Part shown: positions 1 through 7,303 of the stretch, one piece after another
Numbering within the stretch: the first letter of the stretch is position 1
Layout of the letters: each line of letters begins with the position of its first letter
Assembly: GCF_003115845.1 (NCBI RefSeq)
Contig: NZ_KZ819030.1
Span: 1-64,000, forward strand
Length of the DNA stretch: 64,000 nt
Source of the DNA: Brenneria roseae subsp. roseae
GTDB lineage: Bacteria > Pseudomonadota > Gammaproteobacteria > Enterobacterales > Enterobacteriaceae
Direction: 5' to 3'
The notes under the pieces: model-generated
What the model was told of the DNA's origin: nothing
The model's database searches: none
The model's input: only the letters and a program-made list of their open reading frames with translations
Made by a program: the position numbers and the translations under genes

Positions 1-497
1 TATGGGTTATCCCTGAACAGCGTGAAGCCATTGAAGGGATCAAACATTCAGGCCGTGGTGCCAAAATGCGCAGGAAGCATTATGTTCCTCTGTGTAATCA
101 GGCACTGGCAATTTTGGCAGAACTAAAAGACCTCACCTATGATGTTAACGGTGATGACGGCTTTATCCTGACTGGCTGTTATGATGCGATGAAACCTATG
201 AGTGAAAACACCATCAACAAAGCGCTACGCAAAATGGGCTACGATACAAAAACCGATTTGTGTGGTCATGGCTTCCGAACGCTGGCATGCAGCGCGTTGA
301 TTGAATCGGGTATCTGGCCAGAAGACGTGGTTGAACTCCAAATGAGCCACATAGAAAAAAACAACGTTCGCGCTGCCTATACCCATAAAGCCAAACACCT
401 TGAACAGCGCCGCCTGATGCTGCAATGGTGGGCTGATTTTCTTGATGCTAACCGGGATGGAGTGGTCAGGCCGTTTGAGTTTGGGCAGAAGGGATAA
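1..497 (+). CDS. Tyrosine recombinase/integrase, C-terminal part (5' end outside window)
   Basis: The reading frame is open from base 3, so the gene begins before the window; the ATG at 66 is internal. The visible part is the catalytic domain of a P4-type integrase. A lysine/arginine-rich RRKHYVPL strand is followed by the HGFR box (the HxxR of the active site), the SHIEKN segment where the family usually has an AHKERN-like motif, and AAYTHKA carrying the nucleophilic tyrosine. The C-terminal RRLMLQWWADFLD helix is typical of the family. It sits at the edge of an accessory island and probably brought it in. No tRNA or attachment core is visible here, so the insertion site cannot be named. Confidence 0.85.
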   Translation, partial: WVIPEQREAIEGIKHSGRGAKMRRKHYVPLCNQALAILAELKDLTYDVNGDDGFILTGCYDAMKPMSENTINKALRKMGYDTKTDLCGHGFRTLACSALIESGIWPEDVVELQMSHIEKNNVRAAYTHKAKHLEQRRLMLQWWADFLDANRDGVVRPFEFGQKG

Positions 498-629
498 CTT
501 GAACAACGGTCACGGATGGCCTATAAAAATCTGTTAATGTTATTACCATGTATTGCTCACGATATAACTCTTTACAACTCACAACACACTTGCTGCGGAG
601 TTATCCACTCATTAAGGTTTTACACATAA

Positions 630-1511
630 ATGGAAAATCCAAAATTATTCATTTCTTATAGTTGGTCCAACCCAACCCATGAACAATGGGTTATTGATTT
701 AGCTAACGAGTTAACAGAATCTGGTGTCCATGTAATTCTTGACAAATGGGATCTAAAAGAAGGCTATGACTCAGTCGCCTTCATGGAAAAGATGGTTACA
801 GATCCCCAGATAACAAAAGTTGCTATCATATGCGACGAGATTTACGCATCAAAAGCAGATGGACGAGCTGGTGGTGTCGGCACAGAAACTCAAATCATCT
901 CACGTGAAGTTTATGAAAATCAGGAGCAAGGAAAATTTGTAGCGGTCATTTCAGAAAAAGACCTACAAGGAAAAGCATTTCTATCCACTTATTACAAATC
1001 ACATATATATTGATTTAAGTGAACCAGATAACTATACCGATAATTTTGATAAGTTATTGCGCTGGATATATGACAAACCCTTATATACGCGGCCATCGAT
1101 AGGAAATCGACCTTCATTTTTAGATGAATCAGATAGTATATCTCTGGGAACAACAGCTATATACAAAAGAGCCATATCAGCCATCAAAGAAAACAAACCT
1201 TTTGCTTCGGGTGCTTTAGACGAGTATTTATCTACATTTGTTAGTAACTTTGAGAAATTTAGAATTACGGAAAAAGAAGGTGAGTTTGATGATCAAATTG
1301 TCGATAATATAGATAAATTTACGCCATACAGAAACGAAGCAATTACATTATTTATTGCTCTTGCTCAATATGCACCAACAGAAGAAAATATTCTCAAATT
1401 GCATCGATTCTTTGAAGCTCTGATCCCATACATGAGCAGGCCAGAAAATACAAACAGTTGGAGTGAGTGGGATTTTGATAATTTTAAGTTTGTCATTCAT
1501 GAACTTTTTTT
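630..1511 (+). pseudogene. SEFIR-domain protein, frameshifted and truncated by an IS1-type end
   Basis: The N-terminal reading (630-1013) begins MENPKLFISYSWSNPTHEQW, a SEFIR/TIR-like start with the FISYSW strand, followed by the LDKWDLKEGYD region. It stops at TGA 1011-1013. A second frame continues the same protein (IDLSEPDNYTDNFDKLLRWIYDKPL). Restoring one AT unit in the (AT)4 run at 1003-1010 joins the two frames exactly. The 3' end is also lost: an IS1-family terminus begins at 1512 and supplies the last residues and stop (1531-1533). SEFIR proteins include bacterial abortive-infection defence factors, which fits the neighbouring integrase. As it stands the gene should make only a 127-aa SEFIR fragment. 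Upstream (498-629) only a weak promoter-like AT-rich stretch is seen. Confidence 0.82.
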
Positions 1512-1725
1512 GGTAATGCATCCAATTAGTTGATTGTGATATATAATGCTCGTTTTTAAGGTTTTCTCATGGCCAGCGTTACTGTTCATTGTCCCCGTTG
1601 TCAGTCTGCTCAGGTTTATCGCCATGGTCAGAACCCTAAAGGTCGTGACAGATTCCGCTGCCGTGACTGCCACCGCGTGTTTCTACTCACTTATACCTAC
1701 GAAGCCCGCAAGCCCGGCGTTAAAG
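1512..1725 (+). mobile_element. IS1-family left-end remnant
   Basis: The terminus starting GGTAATGCATCCAATT aligns with the IS1 left inverted repeat (GGTGATGCTGCCAACTT). The IS1-like leader and an insA start codon at 1569 follow. The element stops at 1725, where an IS3-family terminus begins. No right IS1 end and no insB are found downstream, so the rest was deleted, probably together with the 5' part of the H-NS-like gene that now lies beyond the IS3 element. Confidence 0.75.
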
Positions 1726-1730
1726 GGTAA
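1569..1730 (+). pseudogene. InsA-like N-terminal zinc-ribbon fragment of IS1
   Basis: The translation from ATG 1569 is 53 aa: a CPRC...CRDC zinc-ribbon with an FLLTYTYEARKPG segment, matching the first half of the IS1 InsA repressor/DNA-binding protein (normally about 91 aa). The helix-turn-helix half is missing because the frame runs into the IS3-family terminus and stops at TAA 1728-1730. It lies out of frame with the longer ORF covering the same bases. Not functional as a transposition gene. Confidence 0.75.
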
Positions 1731-1795
1731 TCCCCCCGAAAAACCGGTGTGTTCATAAGTAGAATTTTCTCGTAACCTGAACCGGGGAGATCTCT

Positions 1796-2062
1796 ATGAA
1801 AAAATCACGTTTCACTGACAGCCAGATCATGTCCATCCTGAAGCAAGCCGAGGCAGGAACGCCGGTGGCCGAATTGTGCCGCGAGCATGGCATGAGCAAC
1901 GCCAGTTTCTATAAGTGGCGTTCACGCTTTGGCGGGATGGATGCTTCCATGATGACCCGCCTCAAAGAACTGGAAGAGGAAAACCGTCGCCTCAAAAAAA
2001 TGTATGCTGAAGAGCGTCTCAAGGCCGAAATTATTCAGGAAGCCATGGCAAAAAAGTGGTGA
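1796..2062 (+). CDS. IS3-family transposase OrfA
   Basis: An 88-aa protein with an N-terminal helix-turn-helix (residues about 5-45, [31 protein letters not shown]) and a C-terminal leucine-zipper-like coiled coil ([20 protein letters not shown]). This is the standard DNA-binding subunit of IS3-family elements. It ends at TGA 2060-2062, just past a slippery heptamer, so that a -1 frameshift would normally join it to OrfB to give the OrfAB transposase. Because orfB is interrupted here, only OrfA itself can be made intact; free OrfA is usually inhibitory to transposition. Confidence 0.9.
   Translation: MKKSRFTDSQIMSILKQAEAGTPVAELCREHGMSNASFYKWRSRFGGMDASMMTRLKELEEENRRLKKMYAEERLKAEIIQEAMAKKW
2050..2056 (+). 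promoter_or_regulatory. Programmed -1 frameshift slippery site (A AAA AAG)
   Basis: The heptamer A AAA AAG lies in the orfA frame four codons before the end of orfA (GCA AAA AAG TGG TGA). Slippage by -1 gives AAA AAA GTG GTG AAG, entering orfB. This is the classical IS3-family signal for making the OrfAB fusion. Confidence 0.8.
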
Positions 2063-2612
2063 AGCCATCGCGTCGAAAGCAGATGGCGCAAGAAGCCGTC
2101 AGGAGCCGAAACGTCAGCGTGCGCTTTGCCTGCCGGCTGTTTGTTGTCAGCGAAAGTTGCTATCGCTACCAGCCGCAACGAAATGAAGGAAATGACGTCA
2201 TCGCCGACTGGCTGCTCCGTATCACTGACAGTCAGCGTAACTGGGGATTTGGCCTGTGTTTTCTGTATCTGCGTAACGTAAAAGGTTTCCGGTTTAACCA
2301 TAAAAGGGTGTACCGGATTTATTGCGGGTTGTCGCTTAACATGCGGATCAAGCCGAAAAAACGACTGAAACGGGATAAACCTGAGCCACTGGCGGTGCCT
2401 GAAAGTGGCAACGAATGCTGGTCGATGGATTTCATGCATGATCAGCTATCGGATGGACGTTCTGTTCGTTTACTGAATGTTATCGATGACTTTAATCGGG
2501 AAGCGCTGGCGATTGAGGTGGATTTTTCCCTGCCAGCGAGTCGGGTGGTCAGAACACTGGAGCAACTCATTGAATGGAAGGGAAAACCAGCAGCTATCCG
2601 GTGCGATAACGG

Positions 2613-2819
2613 ACTACCGTCTGAGTCAACTGTTTTTACGCAAAGGGCTCCTGCCATCTGATAAGAAGGTGATGGTTTATTTTATATCCGATATTGCTCA
2701 TTTCCTTTTGGCTTATAAACATGCTTACCATGATATACAAGGGTCCGGATGGCCCGACAGGACTTAACACAGCATTTTGGGAAGCCATGGACGTGAGCAT
2801 TATCTAATGGCCCGTTGAA
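2613..2819 (-). ncRNA. Putative IS110/IS1111 guide (bridge/seek) RNA region
   Basis: This 207-bp non-coding stretch directly follows the transposase stop codon, the place where IS1111-type elements encode their guide RNA. On the transposase strand it contains AACGGGCCA (plus-strand 2808-2816), which equals 9 nt of the reconstructed insertion target (GATAACGGGCCAGAATA) and spans the junction. A second copy of the core word CGGGCCAT lies about 60 nt further on (plus-strand 2749-2756). A target-matching word is what a target-guide loop would show. RNA ends and secondary structure are not established, and 9 nt could match by chance. Confidence 0.45.
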
Positions 2820-4064
2820 TCACGTCCCATGGCTTATTTCGTAATACCCTTTATAATCAATATCCTGTTTTACAATTGCATGTGCCACTCTGGCGACTTT
2901 TGTTGCCACAACCGTCATGGCTTTTCTTTTCTGATCGGGTTTATCTCCATTTTCCCGGATATAGCGTTCATATTTGTACCGGAAGCTGTTTTCTCTCGTT
3001 CTTACGGCTACGGTGGCGGCAAGCCAGAAGGCATATCTTAACCGTGCGTTTCCACGTTTTGACAATCGGTAACCACTGTGTTTTTGCCCGCTCTGGCTGG
3101 CGGAAAGGTTAAAACCGCAGAAGTTGAGGTACTGTCGGTAATGCGCAAAACGTGTTAAATCACCACTTTCAGCAATTATCATCAGGGCAATGACAGCGCC
3201 AATGCCCGGGATCGTACGTAAATGCCGGTAGTCACTTCGTTCCTGTAAATAGTTTTCTGCCTGTTTCTCAAGTTTTAATCGTTGAGCCGAAAGTTCCACA
3301 TACCGGTGAAGTTGTAATCTGAACGTGGTCACTGCCAGAGAATCATCTGGCAACGGTAATGCAATGGAATTTGCAGCAACGTCATAGAGATGTTCAAGAA
3401 ACTGCTGTTTATACTGCTTCCGGCCAACAACATCCCATGACTGTTTTACAAACAAATGCCGGTCCATTAACGTGATACAGGACGGTGTGGGAAACTGAAG
3501 TAAGAACTGGCAGAACCACTCTGCCCGTGACATATGCAGAAATTGTTCAGCTTCGGGAAAATAAAGAGTCAGATAGTGATTCACCAGACTGTTCAGACAG
3601 CGGGTTCGTGCCAGCGTAACCTGATGGTAGGTGTTTGATATTTCCTGTATATCGATAACGCCATTCGCCAGAGGATCATAAAATGGCGAAGATAAACCCT
3701 GTTCCAGCAAATACATGATGACACTGGCATCTTTACGATCATTTTTATCCCAGGTCTTAAACAGCATCTCGCGGGCCCGCGCACATCTCACAGATGAAAC
3801 AAGATGGCACTTTACTCCCTGCTGATGTAACCACCATGCGATGTTGCGATGATAATCAGAGGTAGGTTCAAAGGCAGCGATAATACTGTCATGGGGTGAA
3901 GCGGTGAGAGCAAGCAGTCGGTTGAACCCTTCCAGTGTGTTTTCAATACGCAGATAAGACGTTCGTCCATCCGGGTACCGAATTTTTGCATCATGATGTT
4001 TTTTAGAGATATCCAGGGCAATCAGTGTCCCCGACATGCTGACATTGCTAACAGGAGTGTTCAT
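2820..4064 (-). CDS. IS110-family transposase (DEDD/Tnp20)
   Basis: A 414-aa protein with the two IS110 domains. The N-terminal RuvC-like DEDD domain shows LIALDISKKHH (first Asp), AFEPTSDYHR (Glu) and KNDRKDASVI (last Asp pair). The C-terminal Tnp_20 domain shows RTIPGIGAVIALMIIAESGD, FCGFNLSASQSG (the serine region) and KRGNARLRYAFWLAA. The length is normal and there are no internal stops, so the enzyme looks intact. IS110 transposases recombine DNA under guidance of an element-encoded RNA. It is read opposite to the IS3 genes that it interrupts. The upstream flank is very short, so the promoter may form only when the ends join in the circular intermediate. Confidence 0.92.
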   Translation of the reverse strand: MNTPVSNVSMSGTLIALDISKKHHDAKIRYPDGRTSYLRIENTLEGFNRLLALTASPHDSIIAAFEPTSDYHRNIAWWLHQQGVKCHLVSSVRCARAREMLFKTWDKNDRKDASVIMYLLEQGLSSPFYDPLANGVIDIQEISNTYHQVTLARTRCLNSLVNHYLTLYFPEAEQFLHMSRAEWFCQFLLQFPTPSCITLMDRHLFVKQSWDVVGRKQYKQQFLEHLYDVAANSIALPLPDDSLAVTTFRLQLHRYVELSAQRLKLEKQAENYLQERSDYRHLRTIPGIGAVIALMIIAESGDLTRFAHYRQYLNFCGFNLSASQSGQKHSGYRLSKRGNARLRYAFWLAATVAVRTRENSFRYKYERYIRENGDKPDQKRKAMTVVATKVARVAHAIVKQDIDYKGYYEISHGT

Positions 4065-4459
4065 TGATTTTCTCCACTTGTGACAGACACTACAAGTTGT
4101 AGAAAATGGCTGACTTAAACGCTAACCAGATGCATTCAATAGGTATCACGGGCCAGAATATACAGGCAGGGTACTGATGTCATGGGCGGCCCGACAGAAT
4201 ATAACCCTGCGTTTTATTCAGCCCGGTAAACCTCAGCAGAACGCTTATATTGAGCGATATAATCGTACAGTACGCTATGACTGGCTGGGGCAGTACCTGT
4301 TTTCCTCGCTGGATGAATTGCAGGACTATGCCACACGCTGGCAATGGTTTTATAATCACGAGCGTCCGAATATGGCATTGAATGGCTACACGCCGATGCA
4401 GCATATTCAACGCATGACCTGATTCTACTTATCACCTCCGTTAAAAATGGGAGGATTAC

Positions 4460-4585
4460 CCTGCAAAATATAAATATGTCGATGAAAATGGCAATAAAAA
4501 ATTATGGACAGGTCAGGGATGTATACCTAAAGCGATTGCTGTGGCTATTGAGAACGGTAAATTGCTGGAAGATTTTGAGGTCTGA
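4460..4585 (+). pseudogene. H-NS/StpA-type DNA-binding domain, 5' part deleted
   Basis: Immediately after the IS3 right end the plus strand reads [20 protein letters not shown], then [21 protein letters not shown] and TGA 4583-4585. This is the C-terminal domain of an H-NS-family protein, with the WTGQG-x-P core of the AT-hook-like loop (QGR in H-NS, here QGC). The oligomerisation domain is absent. Xenogeneic silencer paralogues are common on horizontally acquired islands. Without a start codon or promoter it is not expected to be expressed. An ORF in another frame over the same bases is a shadow. Confidence 0.85.
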
Positions 4586-4599
4586 TAAACATATCAGCC

Positions 4600-4626
4600 T
4601 GCAACCCTGTGTATCACAGGGTTGCA
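4600..4626. terminator. Perfect hairpin between the hns-like remnant and the immunity gene
   Basis: TGCAACCCTGTG / CACAGGGTTGCA is a perfect 12-bp stem with a 3-nt loop (TAT). It lies between two convergent genes. Neither side has a strong T-run, so it may be a weak bidirectional terminator belonging to the original hns-like gene. Confidence 0.55.
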
Positions 4627-4643
4627 AACTAAATAAACACTCA

Positions 4644-4910
4644 TTACTCAGAGTCTTTAAATAATGAAAGCCCTTGAGATTTTCGCCAATGTTTTACAAA
4701 TTTAACAATCCCTTCCGGTGTCCCATCATTGTCATCATCAGGATAATAAATAACACCATTACCATCTGGATGCCCCACTAATTTTTCAAAATGACTAACC
4801 CATTTATGATGTTCTTCTTCGGAAGAAGAGTTCACTTCAACGATATCTCTAACAAATTGAAGAAAATCCTCTTCAGTGTAATCATTTAATTTGGGGTTAA
4901 TTATTGTCAT
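4644..4910 (-). CDS. Colicin/pyocin-type DNase immunity protein (Im family)
   Basis: An 88-aa acidic protein matching the colicin E-type immunity fold along its length: LNDYTEEDFLQFVRDIV (helix 1), an acidic SSSEEEHH segment, HFEKLVGHPDGNGVIYYP (with the paired tyrosines that contact the DNase in Im proteins) and TPEGIVKFVKHWRKSQGL (helix 4). Its start codon overlaps the stop of the upstream DNase effector (ATGA, 4907-4910), so the two are translationally coupled. It should bind the HNH domain of that effector and protect the producer. Length and motifs are complete. Confidence 0.9.
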   Translation of the reverse strand: MTIINPKLNDYTEEDFLQFVRDIVEVNSSSEEEHHKWVSHFEKLVGHPDGNGVIYYPDDDNDGTPEGIVKFVKHWRKSQGLSLFKDSE

Positions 4911-6700
4911 GAAACCTCCTTGGAATGGAGCATAATATGCCTTTTAGGTGTGGCAATTGACATATTTTCAATATCGTAGACACTACCACCATCAACTATG
5001 CGTATTTTATGATGAATTTCAAACACCGTCCTTCCTCCGGATTGCTCTTTAGGCACTGCGTAAGGTGAACGACCTTTTTTAATTAGTGCCTTATTAGCAG
5101 GCGAAAACTGCTCCATTAACTCTGGACATTCTGCAACAGCCAGCCAAAACGCTTCCCTGAAATCATCAAAACGTTCAAATTTCTGTCCTCTCAGTTTATC
5201 CGCTACCTGTGCAGGCACTGGCGCACCTAATCCAGCACTGGCGGCCTCCAGCCATTTACCTCCACCACTCAATACCTCACCTTTCCCTGTAACGACACCG
5301 GGTTTATCACGCGCCGATTGCAGATAAACATAAATGGGTTTTATCTCTGAACCATCAGGGAACACCAAGATCCAGTCATTAAAATCATGCTCATCCGGCA
5401 CCGGAAACGGTGGTGTGGTGGTTTCCGCATTATCTTCAGGGATAGGATAGATCAGGATTGTTGGCTGATCGATGGGTTTTACCGGACTTCCGGTATGGGA
5501 TAGGGGTTCCACCCCTTCCGGTTTTTCCGGTGTCCATGTGATTGTTGGACCATCCACTCCGGGTGATGGCGTGAAACTATAACCCTGAATATTGGGGTCC
5601 CACACCATATTGGCAACGCGTACACCTTCATAGGGTGTTCCCTCACCCGTATGAACACCATAGACCTGCATCTTGCCATGTATATCAGGACGCCAGAAAA
5701 AGCGGACGCGCGTCGTTGCTGTTTCACCTACCCAGCCTTTACGCCGCAACTCATCTTCCAGCCAATGTTCATCACGCCCCGGCACCTTATCACTTCCTTC
5801 CCCGGCGGAAGGGATGTAAAGTGCAGACGCCAAAGCGCCGATATAGGGAACCGCGCGTGAAGCGCTCAACACGCCATTTAGCGACCAGCTACCCCAGACT
5901 TGGGTCATGTTCCCGGCTACCGCACCTGCAGACAGAACCGCTGTACTAGCACTGGCAACCTCTGGTGCTGAATTTTCAACAGACGATTCAGTAATTTTTT
6001 TAGACGCGGGTATTGGGGCAGTCTCTTTTTCATCCGCCCCACTCCACAAATCGAACACCGTTTTATACCAAGGTTCCTGTTGTGGAACCTTGGGAGAGGG
6101 TGAGCCAGCGGCGACAGTTTCCGTTTTCTTCGCTGTCTGCGCATGTTGAACAACCTCATGAACCTCATCATGATGACCATAACCACAGCAGTCATCATCT
6201 ACCGGCTGGGCAAACAGCACCATTTCCCCGAAGTTCTCAACAGGCTCTTCTTCTGTCCCCGCGTCCGTACAGCCATCTTCCCGTAAACATGACTTAGCAT
6301 AAACAGGGGGTACCGCCAGCATCGGCGTTAACGCCAGCAAAGGGGAACGGTTCGACGCCGCCTGTTTAGCACATTCCTGAACCGGAGATTTATAAGGCGT
6401 GTCACCAATAATGACGTTGCCGCTGCCGGAGATAATAACACCACCGCAATTGATGCCATCACCAATACGGGCAGCGGGTTTACCATTAATGGAAACCGTC
6501 GATGAACCTTCGGCTATTTTTCGAGAATGCACACCGTGCGGGGCATTAGGACAGGGACAACCATGAAGCAGAACCGTATCACCCTGACGCGCGGCGGGCT
6601 GACCGTTGATGCTAACATCAGGGCTGCCTTCCACGATCGGGGTTTCAGGGAAGCAGTCATGACCACTTGCGATATCATTCAGACGGGCGGCACCCGGCAT
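4907..6700 (-). CDS. PAAR-domain effector with S-type pyocin and HNH DNase domains
   Basis: Modular toxin of about 597 aa. Residues 1-100 are a PAAR domain (start MPGAARLNDIASGHDC, repeated VSINGKPAARIGD and ISGSGNVIIGDTP). The centre (about 230-430) is a pyocin-S-like region with a hydrophobic stretch, GVRVANMVWDP and TITWTPEKP. The C-terminus (about 460-597) is a colicin E9-like DNase (KPGVVTGKGEVLSGGGKWL, KFERFDDFREAFW, EIHHKIRIVDGG, TPKRHIMLH), with the HNH metal-binding residues present. PAAR proteins cap the type VI secretion spike, so this is probably a T6SS nuclease effector; no T6SS genes are in the window. A longer start (6706) exists, but AGGAG lies at the right distance only for ATG 6700. 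The cognate immunity gene follows. Confidence 0.88.
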   Translation of the reverse strand: MPGAARLNDIASGHDCFPETPIVEGSPDVSINGQPAARQGDTVLLHGCPCPNAPHGVHSRKIAEGSSTVSINGKPAARIGDGINCGGVIISGSGNVIIGDTPYKSPVQECAKQAASNRSPLLALTPMLAVPPVYAKSCLREDGCTDAGTEEEPVENFGEMVLFAQPVDDDCCGYGHHDEVHEVVQHAQTAKKTETVAAGSPSPKVPQQEPWYKTVFDLWSGADEKETAPIPASKKITESSVENSAPEVASASTAVLSAGAVAGNMTQVWGSWSLNGVLSASRAVPYIGALASALYIPSAGEGSDKVPGRDEHWLEDELRRKGWVGETATTRVRFFWRPDIHGKMQVYGVHTGEGTPYEGVRVANMVWDPNIQGYSFTPSPGVDGPTITWTPEKPEGVEPLSHTGSPVKPIDQPTILIYPIPEDNAETTTPPFPVPDEHDFNDWILVFPDGSEIKPIYVYLQSARDKPGVVTGKGEVLSGGGKWLEAASAGLGAPVPAQVADKLRGQKFERFDDFREAFWLAVAECPELMEQFSPANKALIKKGRSPYAVPKEQSGGRTVFEIHHKIRIVDGGSVYDIENMSIATPKRHIMLHSKEVS

Positions 6701-6882
6701 CGTCATTCTCCTTTGACTATGGATATATCCGTTTCGGCTGAACTTATTTTGTGCAGTCTTTACGTCTGCCGCAATGCAAAAGTTCCATAACAGTTATATA
6801 CAAAGCTTCTTCCTGAAATTTTTACCTATACTCATATATTATCATTTCTCTGCCATTACGCTCTTGCTCAATTCCTTGTTCT

Positions 6883-7044
6883 TTATTTTCTGTCACGCCA
6901 CTTCATACTGCAATAAACATAGATGCTCCGGTATAGCTCTTTTCCGAGATTGCCTTTAAGGGTTTTGTATCTGTACTTCGGCGTCCAGACGAGATGATAC
7001 TGACAGCGATAGAATACGTGTGAAGCGGATTCGTATCTGCTCAT
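6883..7044 (-). pseudogene. Truncated IS200-type Y1 transposase (TnpA)
   Basis: From ATG 7044 the protein reads MSRYESASHVFYRCQYHLVW, TPKYRYKTLKGNLGKELYRS and IYVYCSMK, the conserved N-terminus of IS200 transposases (about 150 aa when complete). The match ends at 6901; the last residues (WRDRK) come from flanking DNA. The HUH motif and the catalytic tyrosine are missing. A longer upstream start in the same frame only adds the IS leader. Confidence 0.85.
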
Positions 7045-7127
7045 GCTATTTACTCCCTTGATTTTCTGGTAACAAACTGGGTCAGGATATGGGAGGAGGT
7101 CATCTCCTGTAACTACCCACATTCAAT
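6901..7127 (-). mobile_element. IS200/IS605-family left-end remnant
   Basis: Contains the first third of a TnpA gene preceded by a short imperfect hairpin (AGGAG/CTCCT around 7094-7108, with GGGTAGTTAC next to it) like the subterminal palindrome of IS200 left ends. The element is cut at about 6901. No right end is present, so it is immobile. Confidence 0.75.
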
Positions 7128-7140
7128 TAATAACAATGAA

Positions 7141-7245
7141 ATGATGCCATATGAAAAGGTTTTGTTAAAATATAACTCTATATCATGGGAGCACAAAGTA
7201 GCAGGAACATCAGGCTATAGTATTTGGAATGACAGTGTTTTATGA
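7141..7245 (+). pseudogene. Orphan C-terminal coding remnant, unrecognised
   Basis: A 34-codon plus-strand frame (MMPYEKVLLKYNSISWEHKV...SGYSIWNDSVL) is open back to the IS200 left end and finishes at TGA 7243-7245, just before a strong hairpin. It looks like the tail of a gene cut by the IS200-type element. I do not recognise the family. It may be an effector or immunity remnant, given its neighbours. Confidence 0.35.
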
Positions 7246-7260
7246 TTTTATTCATATATT

Positions 7261-7303
7261 AAAATATAGCCACCGATAATTATTCTATTGGTGGCTATAT
7301 TTT
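7261..7303. terminator. Bidirectional terminator, 14-bp perfect stem
   Basis: AAAATATAGCCACC pairs perfectly with GGTGGCTATATTTT across a 15-nt loop. The A-run and T-run on the two sides suit termination in both directions: of the minus-strand 60-aa gene ending at 7302 and of the plus-strand remnant ending at 7245. Confidence 0.8.

Larger units (their letters stand above)
2613..4151 (-). mobile_element. IS110-family (IS1111-like layout) element inside orfB
   Basis: The inserted segment is 1,539 bp, counted with one copy of the ACGG shared by both junctions (2609-2612 and 4148-4151). It encodes one transposase on the minus strand. As is usual for IS110-family elements there are no long terminal inverted repeats. 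The non-coding stretch is short upstream of the transposase (about 85 bp) and long downstream (about 207 bp); the IS1111 subgroup places its guide RNA downstream. Boundaries are exact apart from the 4-bp ambiguity, because the interrupted reading frame can be rebuilt. Confidence 0.8.
2056..4422 (+). pseudogene. IS3-family transposase OrfB (DDE), split by an IS110-type insertion
   Basis: The first part (2056-2612) covers the HTH_21 region and the start of the rve/DDE core, including SMDFMHD and [16 protein letters not shown], and breaks after IRCDNG. The second part (4152-4422) resumes with PEYTGRVLMSWAARQ and ends with the conserved PGKPQQNAYIERYNRTVR, NHERPNMALNGYTP tail. Removing 2613-4151 restores GAT AAC GGG CCA GAA TAT (DNGPEY) in frame, so the interruption is precise and no other damage is visible. 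The protein is inactive because the DDE residues are separated. Confidence 0.88.
1726..4460 (+). mobile_element. IS3-family insertion sequence (about 1.2 kb) interrupted by an IS110-type element
   Basis: The ends are imperfect inverted repeats: the left end starts GGTAATCCCCCC and contains ATAAGTAGAAT, and the reverse complement of the right end starts GGTAATCCTCCC and contains ATAAGTAGAAT. Between them lie orfA and orfB of an IS3-family transposase. Removing the inner element (2613-4151) leaves about 1,196 bp, a normal size for the family. The flanks (TAAAG on the left, CTGCA on the right) do not form a target-site duplication. The two sides are also unrelated genes (IS1 insA and an hns-like gene), so an adjacent deletion or recombination followed insertion. 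Confidence 0.85.

Noticed and set aside
1057-1533. The 158-aa ORF as a separate gene
   Set aside because: It continues the SEFIR protein in frame if one AT unit is restored, and its last residues are IS1 sequence.
1546-1758. A 70-aa ORF at the SEFIR/IS1 junction
   Set aside because: It is out of frame with the recognisable InsA zinc-ribbon that starts at 1569.
4177-4422. An independent 81-aa transposase
   Set aside because: It is the C-terminal end of the IS3 orfB, separated from its start by the IS110-type insertion.
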